This document shows positions 9,325 through 18,330 of a stretch of 64,000 nucleotides of DNA, one piece after another. The stretch's first letter is position 1. The number at the start of each line of letters is the position of its first letter. Source of the stretch: RYN-133 sp963708645 (GTDB lineage: Bacteria; Actinomycetota; Actinomycetes; Mycobacteriales; Jatrophihabitantaceae); assembly GCA_963708645.1 (NCBI GenBank), contig CAVPTA010000013.1, positions 1 through 64,000 of the forward strand. Direction: 5' to 3'. Made by a program: the position numbers and the translations under genes. The notes under the pieces are model-generated. The model was given only the letters and a program-made list of their open reading frames with translations. It had not been told where the DNA came from and made no database searches.

Positions 9325-9326
9325 CC

Positions 9327-10667
9327 ATGGCCTCGTCAGGACGTGCCGGCTTCACCACGCGCGCGTCCTGTCTGCTCGCGGCCGGCGGCACCGCGCTCGT
9401 GTGCGGCTTCCTGCTCGGCATCGTCGACCTGGCCCGGGCCGGCGTTCTCGCACTTGCCGTTCCGCTGCTCAGCGCGATGATCGTGTTGCGGTCGCGCGTG
9501 CGTATCGCCAACCGCCGCAAGATCGAACCGCGCCGGGCGACCTCGGGTGACACCGTCACGATGCACCTGACGATCACGAACCGCTCGCTGATCCCCACCG
9601 GTTCGCTCATGCTCGAAGATCAATTGCCGGCCCAGATCCGAGGCAATGCACGCTTCGTCGTCGACGGCCTGTTCAGCCGCGAGAGCCGCACCGTGTCCTA
9701 TCGCATGCCGCGGCTGCCGCGCGGTCGCTATCGAGCCGGCCCGCTGCACATCCGATTGACCGACCCGTTCCATCTGGTGGACGTGCGGCGCTCGTTCACG
9801 GCGACCAGCGAGATCGTCGTGGCACCGGTCGTCGAGCGCCTGCGCACCGCCGAACCGCCACGCTCGGTCGACGTGGGCGATGACGCCGGCAGCCACTCCG
9901 TCGGCGCGCGCGGTGCCGACGACGCATCGACGCGCGAGTACCGCACGGGCGACGCCCTGCGCAAGATCCACTGGCGATCCTCGGCGCGCATCGGGGCGCT
10001 CATGGTGCGCCAGGAGGAACGCCCCTGGCAGGGCCAGATGACCGTCCTGCTCGACACCCGCAGCGGCGCGCACATGAGCGGCCCGATGACGCCGGCGAGC
10101 GAGGCGGACGAGCGGCTGCACAGTAGTTTCGAGTGGGCGGTGAGCGCAGCCGCGACCGTCGCATCGTTCGGCGTGTTCAACAACCGCGAGGTCGGGCTGA
10201 TCAGCGACCTCGCCACGCCGGCGCGCCTGCCGATGCTGACGCCGAACCAGGTGGGCGACCATCTCGCGCTGGTGCGCAGCAGTGCCCGCACCTCGCTCGA
10301 GACACTGTCCGAACTGCTCCCGGCGATCGCCCGAGAGTCGACGTTGATCGCAGTGCTCGGCGAGCTCGACCCGGCCAGCCTGCGCGTGCTCGCGAGCGTG
10401 CACCCGCGCGCGACCGCAACGAATGCGATGGCCATGTTGCTCGACGTCGGCACGTGGCGCGACGGTTCGGAGCCCGGCCCCGACGGCACAGCATCGGTCG
10501 TCAACTCGCGCGTCCAGAACGCCGCGCGAGTGCTGCGTGCCGCGGGCTGGCAGGCACACGTCGTGCGCTGCGGTGACACCGTGGCCGGCGCCGCGCAAAC
10601 CCTGCTCGCACCCCGCGCCACCTCAACCGCGTTGTCCGAACTGGCCGGATATTCAGGTACGCGATGA
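9327..10667 (+). CDS. DUF58 domain-containing membrane protein
   Basis: 446 aa. Two closely spaced hydrophobic segments at the N-terminus (CLLAAGGTALVCGFLLGIVDL and VLALAVPLLSAMIVL) are followed by a soluble part with the DUF58 core YRTGDALRKIHWRSSARIG and MVRQEER. The gene starts two bases after the moxR stop and overlaps the transglutaminase gene by 4 bp (ATGA). MoxR-DUF58-transglutaminase triads are common in actinobacteria and are thought to work on surface or envelope proteins; the exact role is unknown. The ATG at 9327 was chosen because upstream codons lie inside moxR and do not resemble the family. Confidence 0.93.
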   Translation: MASSGRAGFTTRASCLLAAGGTALVCGFLLGIVDLARAGVLALAVPLLSAMIVLRSRVRIANRRKIEPRRATSGDTVTMHLTITNRSLIPTGSLMLEDQLPAQIRGNARFVVDGLFSRESRTVSYRMPRLPRGRYRAGPLHIRLTDPFHLVDVRRSFTATSEIVVAPVVERLRTAEPPRSVDVGDDAGSHSVGARGADDASTREYRTGDALRKIHWRSSARIGALMVRQEERPWQGQMTVLLDTRSGAHMSGPMTPASEADERLHSSFEWAVSAAATVASFGVFNNREVGLISDLATPARLPMLTPNQVGDHLALVRSSARTSLETLSELLPAIARESTLIAVLGELDPASLRVLASVHPRATATNAMAMLLDVGTWRDGSEPGPDGTASVVNSRVQNAARVLRAAGWQAHVVRCGDTVAGAAQTLLAPRATSTALSELAGYSGTR

Positions 10668-13063
10668 CGGCAACCACTTCCCCACCGCGAACGGCGGCCC
10701 CGGCAACGCCCGAGGGGAAATCACGTCCGCAGCCTCGGCGCAGCGATGTGCGACGCACGATGCTCGCGCTGGCCGCCAGCGCGTTGGGTGCATTCCCGCT
10801 GTTGGAGGTTTTCACCGACACGGGCTGGTTGATCGACGTCTGGCTGACGATGGCCGTGGTCATCGGGCCGGCGGCGCTGTTGCGGCGCACCCGCCCCGCG
10901 TCGGCCGGCCAGATCTGGATCGGCGTCGTCCTCATGGTGCCGTGGCTGACCGTGACGTTCGTGCGCGAGCACGCGGTACTCGGGTTCTTGCCGTTGCGCG
11001 GCGCGTGGCATGACGTCGGTGCCGATCTCACGGCGCTGCACCACACGACCTCGGTGGGTGTCGCCCCGATCCACACGACCGTGCCGGTGCGGCTTGCGCT
11101 GTGCGCGCTGCTCGGACTCGTAGCCGCGCTCGTCGACCTGCTCGCAGTCGTGGGACGCCACGGCGCCCTCGCCGGCGTGCCGTTGCTGATCGTGTTCACC
11201 GTGTCCGGCGCCGTGCCGCGGCATCCCGTTTCCTGGATCTGGTTCGTCTTCTGCGCGATCGGATTTCTCATCCTGCTCGCGCTCGACTCGAGTGACGACG
11301 TGCAGCGATGGGGGTACTTCGTCCCGCGCACGCAGCGGGTGTCGCGGAGGGCCGGCCGGATGGTCTCCGGTCAGCGCATCGCCGTGATCGCGATCGTCCT
11401 CGCGCTTGCCGTGCCGATCTTCATCCCGTCCGACTCGAAGAACCTGCTGTCGCGGCTGTTCCACAACAGTGGTGACGGTGCGTCCGGCTTCGGCGCCGCC
11501 AGCAACGGCATCGGCCCCGGTGGGATCGACCCGTTCGCTGCCCTGCGTGGCGAGCTCGTCCGTGACCATCCGGTGCCGCTGTTCGATGTGAAGATCACTT
11601 CGGCGGACGGTTCGGTCGGCACGCGCAACGGGGTGCAGCCGTTCTACCTGCGAATGAACACCCTGTCGCTGTTCCAGGGCACCGGATGGGTACCGGGTGA
11701 CAACAACGGCACCACCGAGCCGGTGACCAACACCCAGTTCGACAGCCAGCCGGGCATCGCGTTCCCTCCGAACCCCGTGCAGTACTCGGCGCAGATCACG
11801 ATCTCGGGCCTGCGCTCGAACCCACCCGTGTTCGCATCGCCCGTCCAACTGTCCGGCGTCGGCAGCGACACGGTGTGGAACCCGCTGCAGTTGCTGCTCG
11901 AGCACTCGGTCACGGTCGGCGGTCAAGTCATCGTCGAGCAGGTGGCCCAGCCCGAGCCGACCGTTGCGCAGTTGAACGCTGCGCCGAACGGCACCGACCC
12001 CGCGCTCGAGCCCTGGCTGCAGCTGCCGACCATCCGTCCGTATGTCCGCACGCTGACCAATTCCATCGTCGCCAACGCGGCGTCGCCGTACCAGCGTGCG
12101 CTGGCGATCAGCAAGTTCTTCTCCGATCCCAAGAACCACTTCGCCTACAGCCTGCAGAGCGCCACCGGCGACTCCGGTGACGAGCTGACCGACTTCCTTC
12201 GACCGACCGGGCGCGTGGGCTATTGCCAGCAGTACGCCGCGTCCATGGCAGTCATGCTCCGGCTCGCGAACGTGCCGTCTCGTGTTGTGCTCGGCTACGC
12301 GCACAACGTGCCGAACGTCAGTGGCCAGTTCGCGGTCAACACGTTCGACGCACATGCCTGGGTCGAGGCCTACTTCGCCGGAATCGGCTGGGTGCCGTTC
12401 GACCCGACGCCGCTCTCCGGCATCTCCGGCGGCGCGGCGAACGATCTGCCGTGGGCGCGACACCCGAAGCTGAATAACGCAATTGATCCCGGGCGACGCG
12501 AGCAGGGCAGCTCGTCGGCCCCGGACTTCACCCCCAGCGCGACGCCAACGCGGCACCGCGTTGCGCAGGCCCCCGACAGCGGCACGTCGTTCGCGATCCC
12601 GCTGATCACGCTGGCTGTGGTCGGCGTGCTCGCCCTGATCGCCCTGCTTCCCGCGTTCGTACGGTGGCGGCGACGGCGGTGGCGGTTGCACCGGGTGCGC
12701 GCGGGTGACACCGATGCGCTGTGGGCCGAGCTTGCCGACACGACGGTCGACCTCGGCTATGTCTGGTCGGCTGCCCGCACGCCGCGACAGGTCGCGAAGT
12801 GGCTGGGTAGTTCCGATGATGCCGCCTCGGGTGCTGTGCAGGTGCTCGCCGCGGCCGTCGAGCGGGCTCGCTACAGCCGCGACACGAACGAGGTCGGCAC
12901 CGATCTCGCTCGCGAGTTCACAGCAGTGCGCGCCGGACTCGGCCAGCGCCGTTCCCCGCGCGAGCGGATGCGGGCCATGTTCTGGCCGGCTTCATTGAAC
13001 TGGTCGCGGGCACGCGGAATCGGTCGATGGCTGCCCGGAACACAATCGGCGCGTCGCCACTAG
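10664..13063 (+). CDS. Membrane transglutaminase-like protein (TgpA family, DUF3488)
   Basis: 799 aa. The N-terminal half has several membrane helices (about residues 30-270). An extracytoplasmic transglutaminase-like core follows, with Cys near 521 (RVGYCQQYAASM), His near 564 (FDAHAWVEAY) and Asp near 580 (GWVPFDPTPL), the papain-like triad of the superfamily. Another membrane helix lies near 645-665 (FAIPLITLAVVGVLALIALL), then a cytoplasmic C-terminal domain of about 130 aa. All three catalytic positions are present, so activity (transamidation or proteolysis outside the membrane) is plausible. It is the last gene of the MoxR operon and converges with the DUF3040 gene. Confidence 0.92.
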   Translation: MTATTSPPRTAAPATPEGKSRPQPRRSDVRRTMLALAASALGAFPLLEVFTDTGWLIDVWLTMAVVIGPAALLRRTRPASAGQIWIGVVLMVPWLTVTFVREHAVLGFLPLRGAWHDVGADLTALHHTTSVGVAPIHTTVPVRLALCALLGLVAALVDLLAVVGRHGALAGVPLLIVFTVSGAVPRHPVSWIWFVFCAIGFLILLALDSSDDVQRWGYFVPRTQRVSRRAGRMVSGQRIAVIAIVLALAVPIFIPSDSKNLLSRLFHNSGDGASGFGAASNGIGPGGIDPFAALRGELVRDHPVPLFDVKITSADGSVGTRNGVQPFYLRMNTLSLFQGTGWVPGDNNGTTEPVTNTQFDSQPGIAFPPNPVQYSAQITISGLRSNPPVFASPVQLSGVGSDTVWNPLQLLLEHSVTVGGQVIVEQVAQPEPTVAQLNAAPNGTDPALEPWLQLPTIRPYVRTLTNSIVANAASPYQRALAISKFFSDPKNHFAYSLQSATGDSGDELTDFLRPTGRVGYCQQYAASMAVMLRLANVPSRVVLGYAHNVPNVSGQFAVNTFDAHAWVEAYFAGIGWVPFDPTPLSGISGGAANDLPWARHPKLNNAIDPGRREQGSSSAPDFTPSATPTRHRVAQAPDSGTSFAIPLITLAVVGVLALIALLPAFVRWRRRRWRLHRVRAGDTDALWAELADTTVDLGYVWSAARTPRQVAKWLGSSDDAASGAVQVLAAAVERARYSRDTNEVGTDLAREFTAVRAGLGQRRSPRERMRAMFWPASLNWSRARGIGRWLPGTQSARRH

Positions 13064-13094
13064 GGACGACGCGCCGGGCGAGGAAGGTCTGCGC

Positions 13095-13481
13095 TTACGG
13101 GTTCTCGTCGAATCGACGGCGCATGCGGTCTTCCATCCGGGCACGCAAGCTGCTCGGTCGGGCAATGCGTGCTGCCGGACCAGCCGCGTTTGCCGCGTTC
13201 GGCTCGACGTTGTGCCGGTGTCGCAGTGCCTGGGCCGCATAGCCGACCGCGGCGACGAGAAGCACGAAGCCGACCACGCTCAAGGCAACGATGTTGGCGA
13301 GCAGTCCGACGAGCACGAGGCCCAGCCCGGCCAGTACACCGAGAACGCACAGCAACATGGAACTGCGCACGCGGCGGCGCGCACGCGCGGAACGCACCGA
13401 CGAGGCGAATTTGGGATCTTCGGCGTAGAGCGCCTGCTCGATCTCGTCGAGCAACCTCTGCTCATGCTCGGAGAGCGGCAC
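13095..13481 (-). CDS. DUF3040 domain-containing membrane protein
   Basis: 128 aa. It starts MPLSEHEQRLLDEIEQALYAEDPKFA, the hallmark of the actinobacterial DUF3040 family. Two membrane helices (about 41-58 and 64-82) are followed by a basic C-terminus ending RMRRRFDENP. Function unknown; the family often lies near dcw and dinB genes. The GTG start at 13481 has a strong GGAGGG ribosome binding site 5 bases upstream. The 106-bp gap to dinB suggests its own promoter. Confidence 0.92.
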   Translation of the reverse strand: MPLSEHEQRLLDEIEQALYAEDPKFASSVRSARARRRVRSSMLLCVLGVLAGLGLVLVGLLANIVALSVVGFVLLVAAVGYAAQALRHRHNVEPNAANAAGPAARIARPSSLRARMEDRMRRRFDENP

Positions 13482-13587
13482 AATGCCCTCCTTTACTCAC
13501 CGATCCGGGCGGGTCGGCAGCTCTGATGCTCTCGGTAACACCATCGAGCATACGAGGCGATCGGCCGGATCGAAAGCTGTGTTTGGG

Positions 13588-14949
13588 TTACGGGTCGATG
13601 CCACTGTCGGGCACGGGCAGGTGTTCGTGCTCAACGGGAGCGCCCGGGCGCCGCAGCAGGGTCGCGTAGCCGAGTGCGCCGGAGCCGAACTTGGCCCGCG
13701 CCGCGTCGACGACCGAGTCGGTCGTCCGCTCGGCCTGCCGCCCCCGATCAGCGGGCGTCCGCTCGGCTTCTGGTACCGAATCGCCAGATTTGCGTGCCGA
13801 ATCCGACGCTTCGGTACCAGCAGGCGGGAACAGGTCGTCGAAGGAGAGCTGTTCACCGACGGTGTCGGCCTCACGCAGGTTCTCGCACTTGACCCCGACG
13901 AGCCGCACCCGCGGACGATCGAGGTTGAGCCCGTCGTAGAGCTCGGCCGCGGTCGAGTAGATCGTTGCCGTCGTGTCCGTCCAGGCGGGCAGGGTGCGCA
14001 CCCGCGTGACGGTCGTGAAGTCGGCGAAGCGGATCTTGATGCCGACCGTGCGAGCGAGCCAGCCGCGCTCGCGCACGCGCCGCGCAACCTCGCCCGACAG
14101 CCGCAGCAGCTCGCGGCGGATGTCGTCGAGTTCGGTCAGATCGACCTCAACGGTGTGGTCGGCGCTGATCGACTTCTCGACCTCGTCGGGCCGCACCGAG
14201 CGCGGATCGACGCCGTCGGCAAGCGCGCCGAGGTGTTCGGCCATGGCGCAACCGACGGCGCGCACGAGCAGATCACGGGGGGTGGCCGAGACGTCGCCGA
14301 CAGTTCGCACGCCGATGCGGTGCAGCGCCTCGGCCGTGCGTGCACCGACGCCCCACAACGCGGTCGCCGGCAGCGGGTGCAAGAAATCGAGCACGTGCGC
14401 CGCCGGCACCACCAGCATGCCGTCGGGCTTGCAGCGCGCTGATGCGACCTTGGCCACGAACTTCGTCGGCGCGATGCCGACGCTGCACGTGAGGCCGAGC
14501 TCACGCGAGACGCGCTCGCGGATCTGTCCGGCGATCACCGCCGGCCGTCCTTGGACTCGCATCGCACCCGACACGTCGAGAAAGGCCTCATCGAGCGAGA
14601 GCGGCTCGACCAGGGGCGTGACGTCACGCAGGATCGTCATCACCGCGCTGGACGCCGCGATGTAGGCCGCCCGGTCAGGACGCACGACTACGGCGCCGGG
14701 ACACAGTCGCAACGCACGGGTCATCGGCATCGCGCTGCGCACGCCGTACTTGCGAGCCTCGTAGGACGCCGCAGCAACGACGCCGCGCACTCCCCCGCCG
14801 ACAACAACCGGCTTGCCGCGCAGGTCGGGGTTGTTGCGGATCTCGACGCTGGCGAAGAACGCGTCCATGTCGACGTGCAAGATCATGCAGCCGGTGTCGT
14901 CACCGTCGGTGCGTCCGGATTCGCGCGGGATGTCGGCGCTGCGGCCCAT
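13588..14949 (-). CDS. dinB: DNA polymerase IV (Y-family translesion polymerase)
   Basis: Y-family polymerase that extends past damaged bases. 453 aa from ATG 14949. The catalytic carboxylates are in ILHVDMDAFFASVE and PLSLDEAFLDVS. The palm and fingers are complete, with ASYEARKYGVRSAM, and the helix-hairpin region has LWGVGARTAEALHRIGV. The little finger domain ends near residue 370 and includes VRLVGVKCENL. A C-terminal region has GEQLSFDDLF, resembling the beta-clamp peptide QLxLF, then about 85 low-complexity residues. It lies 7 bp after the methyltransferase gene and is likely SOS-controlled through the box at 16202. Confidence 0.95.
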   Translation of the reverse strand: MGRSADIPRESGRTDGDDTGCMILHVDMDAFFASVEIRNNPDLRGKPVVVGGGVRGVVAAASYEARKYGVRSAMPMTRALRLCPGAVVVRPDRAAYIAASSAVMTILRDVTPLVEPLSLDEAFLDVSGAMRVQGRPAVIAGQIRERVSRELGLTCSVGIAPTKFVAKVASARCKPDGMLVVPAAHVLDFLHPLPATALWGVGARTAEALHRIGVRTVGDVSATPRDLLVRAVGCAMAEHLGALADGVDPRSVRPDEVEKSISADHTVEVDLTELDDIRRELLRLSGEVARRVRERGWLARTVGIKIRFADFTTVTRVRTLPAWTDTTATIYSTAAELYDGLNLDRPRVRLVGVKCENLREADTVGEQLSFDDLFPPAGTEASDSARKSGDSVPEAERTPADRGRQAERTTDSVVDAARAKFGSGALGYATLLRRPGAPVEHEHLPVPDSGIDP

Positions 14950-14956
14950 CGCCGGG

Positions 14957-15703
14957 TCAGGCCTCGCCGCGGCGCCGGGCGAGGATGTGCACGCGTGCCG
15001 CGATCTGTGCGAACGGGGCGCGCTGGGCGCAGCCGGCCTCGAGCCGGGCAAGGGCCGCGCGGGCGCCCGGCTGGTCGAGGGCCTGCCCCGGGACGAGATC
15101 ACGGAAGATGCTGAGGCCGTGTTGCTGTTCGACGGCCAGGTCGTGCTCGGCGCACAGTCGCAAGGCGGTGTCAGGGGTGACGCGCGCCGAACTGGCGTCG
15201 GGTGCGTCGAGGGCATCGATCTCGCGTTGGGCACCGGCCAGATCGCCGACGAGCGCGCGCGCCAGCACGCCGGCAACGGGATTGTCGACCAGCACGCTGA
15301 GCAGGCCGTCGGGACGCACCGCGCCGACGATCCCCGCAAAGGCGCCGGCCGCGTCGTCGACCGCATCGAGCACGCCGTGCGCCAGGACGAGGTCGAACTG
15401 CCGGCCGGCGAACAGGTCGGCAACCGCTTCGACGTCGCCCTGGACGGCACGCACTCGCTCGGCGACGCCGGCTTCGTTGGCCCGGCGACGCAGCGTTGCC
15501 AGCGCGTCAACGCTCACGTCGAGGACGGTGACCGTTGCCCCGGTTGCCGCAAGCGGCACGGCGAAGCGCCCGGTGCCACCACCGCAGTCGAGCACCGTCG
15601 CACCAGCCGCGCTCGCGCCCAACGCCGAGACCAACAGCTCATCGACCTGCAGCGGCGGTGCGTCTGACCGCTCGACGTGCTGGCTCGACAGGTGGCTCGA
15701 CAC
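14957..15703 (-). CDS. Class I SAM-dependent methyltransferase
   Basis: 248 aa from GTG 15703. The SAM-binding motif I is VLDCGGGTGRFAVPLA, with VTVLDVSVDALATL (motif II) and FDLVLAHGVLDAVDD (motif III/IV), a Methyltransf_11/25-type fold. It resembles the CmoA/SmtA group in overall layout; the substrate is unknown. The start was chosen because the preceding codons translate to Arg-rich sequence without family features. It lies between the HEPN gene (68 bp upstream) and dinB (7 bp downstream), so it may be co-transcribed in a damage-inducible unit. Confidence 0.88.
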   Translation of the reverse strand: MSSHLSSQHVERSDAPPLQVDELLVSALGASAAGATVLDCGGGTGRFAVPLAATGATVTVLDVSVDALATLRRRANEAGVAERVRAVQGDVEAVADLFAGRQFDLVLAHGVLDAVDDAAGAFAGIVGAVRPDGLLSVLVDNPVAGVLARALVGDLAGAQREIDALDAPDASSARVTPDTALRLCAEHDLAVEQQHGLSIFRDLVPGQALDQPGARAALARLEAGCAQRAPFAQIAARVHILARRRGEA

Positions 15704-15771
15704 GTCGCCAGCGTAGCCGCGGCGACCGACACCGCCCGTGCGGCGAACTCGAGGTGGGCGGCGCGGCGGGG

Positions 15772-16185
15772 TCAGCTGGCGAGCGGCGGCGCGAGCATCC
15801 CGAGTGAGCGCTCGACCACGCGGACGAAGTCTTCCGCCGATCGCATTTGATCGTCGGCAACGCGGCGCGCGACCGCATGTCGTGCACCGGCTTCGACCGC
15901 GGCTCGTAGCGCGGCCCCGGCGGCGAAGTAGCTCGTCCACTCACGCAGTTCGGGAGCCACCGTGTCGAGCAGTATCCACACGCTCATCAGGCGACGGCGC
16001 GCACTGGCCGGCCGGCCACGATCGGCCAGGACAGCAGCGGCTGCGCGTAATGCGGCAAGATGCGCCAGCCGGAACCGCTCGTCCGGATCCCACGCCATCG
16101 CGGCCTCGGCGAGCACGACGCGCGCCTGCGCGATCAGCGCAACGGCCGATCCCGGCACCACCCTGGTCGCCTGCTCCGTCGCCAT
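15772..16185 (-). CDS. SAV_6107-family HEPN domain protein
   Basis: 137 aa, all helical. It contains LIAQARVVLAEAAMAWDPDERFRLAHLAALRAAAAVLA (in part) and a basic RxRRRL segment, then WILLDTVAPELREWTSYFAAGA, which match the SAV_6107 HEPN family of actinobacteria as I recall it. HEPN domains are often RNases in toxin or defence systems, but this family lacks an obvious Rx4-6H RNase motif that I can confirm, so function is unknown. The ATG has a strong GAAGGGGG ribosome binding site, and an SOS box lies 17-32 bp upstream. It is first in a group with a methyltransferase and dinB. Confidence 0.85.
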   Translation of the reverse strand: MATEQATRVVPGSAVALIAQARVVLAEAAMAWDPDERFRLAHLAALRAAAAVLADRGRPASARRRLMSVWILLDTVAPELREWTSYFAAGAALRAAVEAGARHAVARRVADDQMRSAEDFVRVVERSLGMLAPPLAS

Positions 16186-16201
16186 GGCGCGACCCCCTTC
16201 A

Positions 16202-16217
16202 TCGAACGGTTGTTCGT
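16202..16217 (-). promoter_or_regulatory. SOS box (LexA operator)
   Basis: TCGAAC-GGTT-GTTCGT matches the actinobacterial LexA consensus TCGAAC-N4-GTTCGA at 11 of 12 defined bases. It sits 17-32 bp upstream of the HEPN gene start on the minus strand, upstream of a group that ends with dinB, a classic damage-response gene. The surrounding sequence is locally AT-rich (GTAATATTAGATC), as expected for a promoter. Confidence 0.75.
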
Positions 16218-16249
16218 AATATTAGATCACCCGTTCGGTTCTTGCAACG

Positions 16250-16924
16250 TCACCCGACCGATCGCGCGTCGAACGGGTCGTGCAGTGCCGCCCATTGCAA
16301 CAGCATGATCGTCTTGCCGTCGGCGATACGGCCATCGGCGATCATGGCCCGGGCCTCGCTGAAGTCGATCTCGAGAACCTCGATGTCCTCGCCGTCGTCG
16401 GCCAGTCCACCGCCTGCGCTCGTGCGGTCGGCACCGGTGTAGGGCGCGGCATAGAAGTGCAATTTCTCGGTGACGGAACCGGGGCTCATGTAGGCGGTGA
16501 ACACATGGACCAGCTCGCCGACGGTGACACCGAGCTCCTCCGACGCCTCGCGGCGGATCGCAGCTTCTGCGTCATCTGCGTCGAGCAGCCCGGCCGCAGC
16601 CTCGATCAGCATGCCGTCCGGGTGGTCGTTGACGTAGGCGGGGAAGCGGAACTGCCGTGTGAGCAGGACGGTGCGGCGAGCGGGTTCGAAGAGCAGGATC
16701 ACCGCGCCGTCGCCACGGTCGTAGGTTTCGCGCTGCTCGGTGGTCCAGGTGCCGTCACGTCGGCGGTAGTCGAAGGTGGTTCGGCGGAGAACATGCCAGC
16801 CGGCCGAGGTGAGTTCGACGTCGCGCACGATGACGTCAGGGTTGCGCGTCAGATCTCGTCCTGCGCGGTCGAGCCCCACACGGCCGCGATGATCGGGCAC
16901 GTCGACGCCCGGCGTTCCTGTCAC
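16250..16924 (-). CDS. NUDIX hydrolase (NudK/ADP-ribose pyrophosphatase-like)
   Basis: 224 aa. The Nudix box is in GLLDADDAEAAIRREASEELGV (quoted in part), with the REASEELG core coordinating metal. The layout, with RRTTFDYRRRDGTW early, AVILLFEPARRTVLLTRQFR and a late YMSPGSVTEKLHFYAA segment, is that of the NudK/GDP-mannose or ADP-sugar pyrophosphatase group. Likely a cytosolic housekeeping nucleotide-sugar hydrolase. The substrate cannot be fixed. The gene ends 64 bp from the HEPN start and is transcribed towards it; the first 25 residues are not conserved-looking, so the true start could be later. Confidence 0.9.
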   Translation of the reverse strand: MTGTPGVDVPDHRGRVGLDRAGRDLTRNPDVIVRDVELTSAGWHVLRRTTFDYRRRDGTWTTEQRETYDRGDGAVILLFEPARRTVLLTRQFRFPAYVNDHPDGMLIEAAAGLLDADDAEAAIRREASEELGVTVGELVHVFTAYMSPGSVTEKLHFYAAPYTGADRTSAGGGLADDGEDIEVLEIDFSEARAMIADGRIADGKTIMLLQWAALHDPFDARSVG

Positions 16925-16963
16925 GGCCGCTACGGTAGCGAGCCTTCACCGGCGCCAGGCGAA

Positions 16964-18154
16964 CTACGGCACGAGGATGTCTACGACGTCGCCGATCACG
17001 ATCACTGCAGGTGCCCCGATGCCGGCGTCGGCGACTGCGGCGGCAAGCTCGCGTAACGGCGCGCGCACGATGCGCTCGCCCGGCAAGGTCGCGCGGTGCA
17101 CCACTGCCGATGGCGTGGTCGCCGACCGGCCGTGCTTGATCAGCTCGTCCGCAATGAGATCGAGCCGATCCATCGACATGAGCAGCACCAACGTCCCGCC
17201 GCCGGCGGCGAGGCCGGGCCAGTCCACTCCGTTGCCGACGGCTCGTCCCGGATCGAGATGACCGGAGACCACGGTGAAGTCGGCCGCCACCCCGCGGTGG
17301 GTCAGTGGAATCGCCGCGCTCGCCGGCCCGGCGAGGGCCGAACTCAGGCCGGGCACGACGCTGACCGCGACGCCGGCGGCGACACACGCCAGCCACTCCT
17401 CGCCGCCACGGCCGAACACGAACGGGTCGCCGCCTTTGAGACGCACGACCCGCTTGCCGGCACGCGCCCGCTCGATGATCACCGCGTTGATCTCGTCCTG
17501 CGTGAGGTTGTGCCGGTGCGCGGATTTCCCGCAGTCGATCACCTCGACCTCGGGGGCCAGATTGTCGAGCAGCGCACGCGGGGCGAGCCGGTCGACGACC
17601 ACGACGTCCGCCGTCGCGACGAGCCGCCGACCACGAACCGTGATCAGTTCGGGATCGCCCGGGCCACCGCCGACGAGGGCAACCGAGCCGGCAGCGGCCG
17701 CACGATGACGCGCGACCGGCAACTCGCCCAGGTCGAGCGCCGTCGCGATCGCGTCGCGCAGCGCGACCGCGCGGCGCGGATCGCCACCGCCGTTGACGGC
17801 GACGGTGAGGTCGTCACGACGCGCGACCACAGGCACGCGTGCCGTCCCGCCGGTCGCGTCGTCGGCGCGCACACAGAAGATTCGGCGCTCGAGCGCCGCC
17901 GCGGCGATCGAGGCGTTGACCGTGCGATCGGACGTGCACGCGATGACGAGCCACATCCCGTCGAGGTCGCCGTCGAGGTATGCGCGCTGCTGGAGCTCGA
18001 CACCGGTCAGCGCGTCGTTGACCTGTGGCGCGACCACCGTCACCCGAGCGCCCGCCTCGACCAGGGCCGCTGCCCGGCGGGTTCCGACCGCACCTGCACC
18101 CACCACCAACACCGCCCGATCGCGCAGATCGAGCAGCAACGGGAAGCCGGTCAC
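16964..18154 (-). CDS. cysG: Bifunctional siroheme synthase: precorrin-2 dehydrogenase / uroporphyrinogen-III C-methyltransferase
   Basis: Makes siroheme precursors for sulfite reductase. 396 aa with two fused domains. The N-terminal NAD-binding part (about 1-160) has VLVVGAGAVGTRRAAALVEAG and VIACTSDRTVNASIA, typical of precorrin-2 dehydrogenase. The C-terminal part has VALVGGGPGDPELITVRG, VVRLKGGDPFVFGRGGEE and VVPGLSSALAGPA, the SUMT signatures. It is shorter than enterobacterial CysG (about 457 aa), so a full ferrochelatase function is uncertain. The GTG start at 18154 is divergent from the sulfite reductase leader, which supports the assignment: its product is the cofactor of that enzyme. 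Confidence 0.93.
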   Translation of the reverse strand: MTGFPLLLDLRDRAVLVVGAGAVGTRRAAALVEAGARVTVVAPQVNDALTGVELQQRAYLDGDLDGMWLVIACTSDRTVNASIAAAALERRIFCVRADDATGGTARVPVVARRDDLTVAVNGGGDPRRAVALRDAIATALDLGELPVARHRAAAAGSVALVGGGPGDPELITVRGRRLVATADVVVVDRLAPRALLDNLAPEVEVIDCGKSAHRHNLTQDEINAVIIERARAGKRVVRLKGGDPFVFGRGGEEWLACVAAGVAVSVVPGLSSALAGPASAAIPLTHRGVAADFTVVSGHLDPGRAVGNGVDWPGLAAGGGTLVLLMSMDRLDLIADELIKHGRSATTPSAVVHRATLPGERIVRAPLRELAAAVADAGIGAPAVIVIGDVVDILVP

Positions 18155-18247
18155 GACGTCGATTGTCCTTGTCTACGGGAGGTGTAGGCATACCGCCTGC
18201 GCCACATTCAGGTTCGTCAGCCACCAATGGTGTGTCACGATGGTGCT

Positions 18248-18322
18248 ATGCGGCTGGTCGATTACATGCTGACCTCTCGCCGCCACATCGATTTGGTACG
18301 GGTGGCAGGCCAGGGCTGTTGA
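18248..18322 (+). CDS. Putative Cys-ending leader peptide upstream of sulfite reductase
   Basis: A 24-codon frame, MRLVDYMLTSRRHIDLVRV then AGQGC and stop. The pattern LTxRRHIDLxRVAG...C is typical of short leader peptides found ahead of sulfur-assimilation genes in actinobacteria, in which a terminal Cys codon lets ribosome stalling report cysteine shortage. Only one Cys codon (TGT at 18317-18319) is present, just before the stop. A GC-rich hairpin begins 8 bases after the stop. An alternative start is the in-frame ATG at 18266. No strong ribosome binding site is seen. Function is inferred from sequence pattern and position. Confidence 0.7.
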   Translation: MRLVDYMLTSRRHIDLVRVAGQGC

Positions 18323-18330
18323 TGCCCTCT

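Noticed and set aside
10721..12691. 656-codon antisense frame across the transglutaminase gene
   Set aside because: Arg/His/Gly-rich translation without domains; the sense strand has the Cys-His-Asp triad and is coupled to DUF58.
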